Shown here: in pieces, positions 14,829 through 15,122 of the stretch
How positions within the stretch are numbered: position 1 is the stretch's first letter
Layout of the letters: each line of letters begins with the position of its first letter
Assembly (NCBI GenBank): GCA_035716135.1
Contig: DASTKD010000262.1
Coordinates: 1 to 15,122 of the forward strand
Direction: 5' to 3'
DNA length: 15,122 bases
Origin: CF-113 sp035716135
GTDB taxonomy: Bacteria; Chloroflexota; Ktedonobacteria; Ktedonobacterales; Ktedonobacteraceae
The notes under the pieces: generated by a model
The model's input: only the letters and a program-made list of their open reading frames with translations
Told to the model about the DNA's origin: nothing
Database searches by the model: none
Program-made: the position numbers and the translations under genes

Positions 14829-14963
14829 AGGGGCGGTACCTTTATAAAACGAGAAAAGCGGGAAAACTCTTCTCAAGGAGCGCCTTCATTCTGAAGTCAT
14901 TGTACAGATATGAAACTTACTACTTATTATTGAGGAACATTTCTTTGAAAGGAACGAGCTAGC
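14829..14963 (+). promoter_or_regulatory. Long 5' leader of the right-edge gene
   Basis: The leader contains a small perfect hairpin, CTTCA-TTC-TGAAG, a GAGAA/TTCTC pair upstream of it and an A+T-rich stretch, then AAAGGAA as ribosome site. No known riboswitch or T-box motif is recognised. Confidence 0.25.
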
Positions 14964-15122
14964 ATGACAACCGATCCTTCATCTGGCAAAAACGAATATT
15001 TCATTGATGCTGAGAATGCGGCGGAAATGGCCCGCCTCATCGATCAGGAGAGTTTTATTACTGGTGCGATGGGAGGGTTGTTCGCGGAACGTTCCGACAT
15101 TGCTTCTATGCACTCCATCCTC
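14964..15122 (+). CDS. Probable class I SAM-dependent methyltransferase, N-terminal fragment
   Basis: Only the first 53 codons are in the window; the frame is open to the right edge. The fragment contains EYFIDAENAAEMARLIDQE and GAMGGLFAE, a pattern I associate with the N-terminus of class I SAM-dependent methyltransferases in Ktedonobacteria-like genomes, where the SAM-binding glycine motif comes shortly after. That motif lies beyond the edge, so the assignment rests on resemblance alone. AAAGGAA is about 9 nt before the ATG. The gene has its own strong promoter and is separate from the ftsH/hydrolase pair. Substrate unknown. Confidence 0.65.
   Translation, partial: MTTDPSSGKNEYFIDAENAAEMARLIDQESFITGAMGGLFAERSDIASMHSIL

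Overview
The window looks like chromosomal DNA from a heterotrophic, Gram-positive-like member of the Chloroflexota, most plausibly a Ktedonobacteria relative. This is an inference from protein style: a eukaryote-like Ser/Thr kinase with a C-terminal extracellular domain, Thr/Pro-rich 'TPTPT' linkers on surface proteins, a short two-TM FtsH and a methyltransferase start of the type common in that group. No rRNA, tRNA or CRISPR array is visible.

Region 1 (1-7954) is mostly a minus-strand acyl-CoA catabolic cluster. In transcription order it has an isovaleryl-CoA-dehydrogenase-type acyl-CoA dehydrogenase, an AtuA/DUF1446 protein, a separate small AtuA C-terminal-domain protein and, after an interruption, the beta (carboxyltransferase) subunit of a biotin-dependent acyl-CoA carboxylase that runs off the left edge. 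Dehydrogenation followed by carboxylation of a branched acyl-CoA is the logic of the leucine (liu) and acyclic-terpene (atu) pathways. Between the two parts lie a plus-strand transmembrane Ser/Thr kinase and a divergent secreted, membrane-anchored M28 metallopeptidase with a PKD domain. The kinase DNA is visibly less G+C-rich than its neighbours.

Region 2 (7955-9667) holds a divergent control region, a plastocyanin-like lipoprotein with a full type-1 copper ligand set, an Ogt-type O6-alkylguanine-DNA alkyltransferase, and the most striking non-coding structure of the window. This is a 166-bp element (8805-8970) bounded by perfect 9-bp direct repeats, with imperfect terminal inverted repeats and, inside, a perfect 30-bp inverted repeat made of two opposed GTAG-plus-hairpin REP-like units. 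A third hairpin of the same design (GTAG, 8-bp stem, CTYGC loop) sits alone after ogt, with stem changes that keep the pairing.

Region 3 (9668-11676) has a small two-TM protein divergent from a two-gene operon: a membrane protein with an internally duplicated domain, overlapping by ATGA with a ComF-family phosphoribosyltransferase whose PRPP loop carries an unusual His.

Region 4 (11677-15122) has ftsH behind a clear extended -10 promoter, a closely spaced isochorismatase-fold cysteine hydrolase, and then a strong promoter, a roughly 135-nt leader and the first 53 codons of a probable SAM-dependent methyltransferase cut by the right edge.
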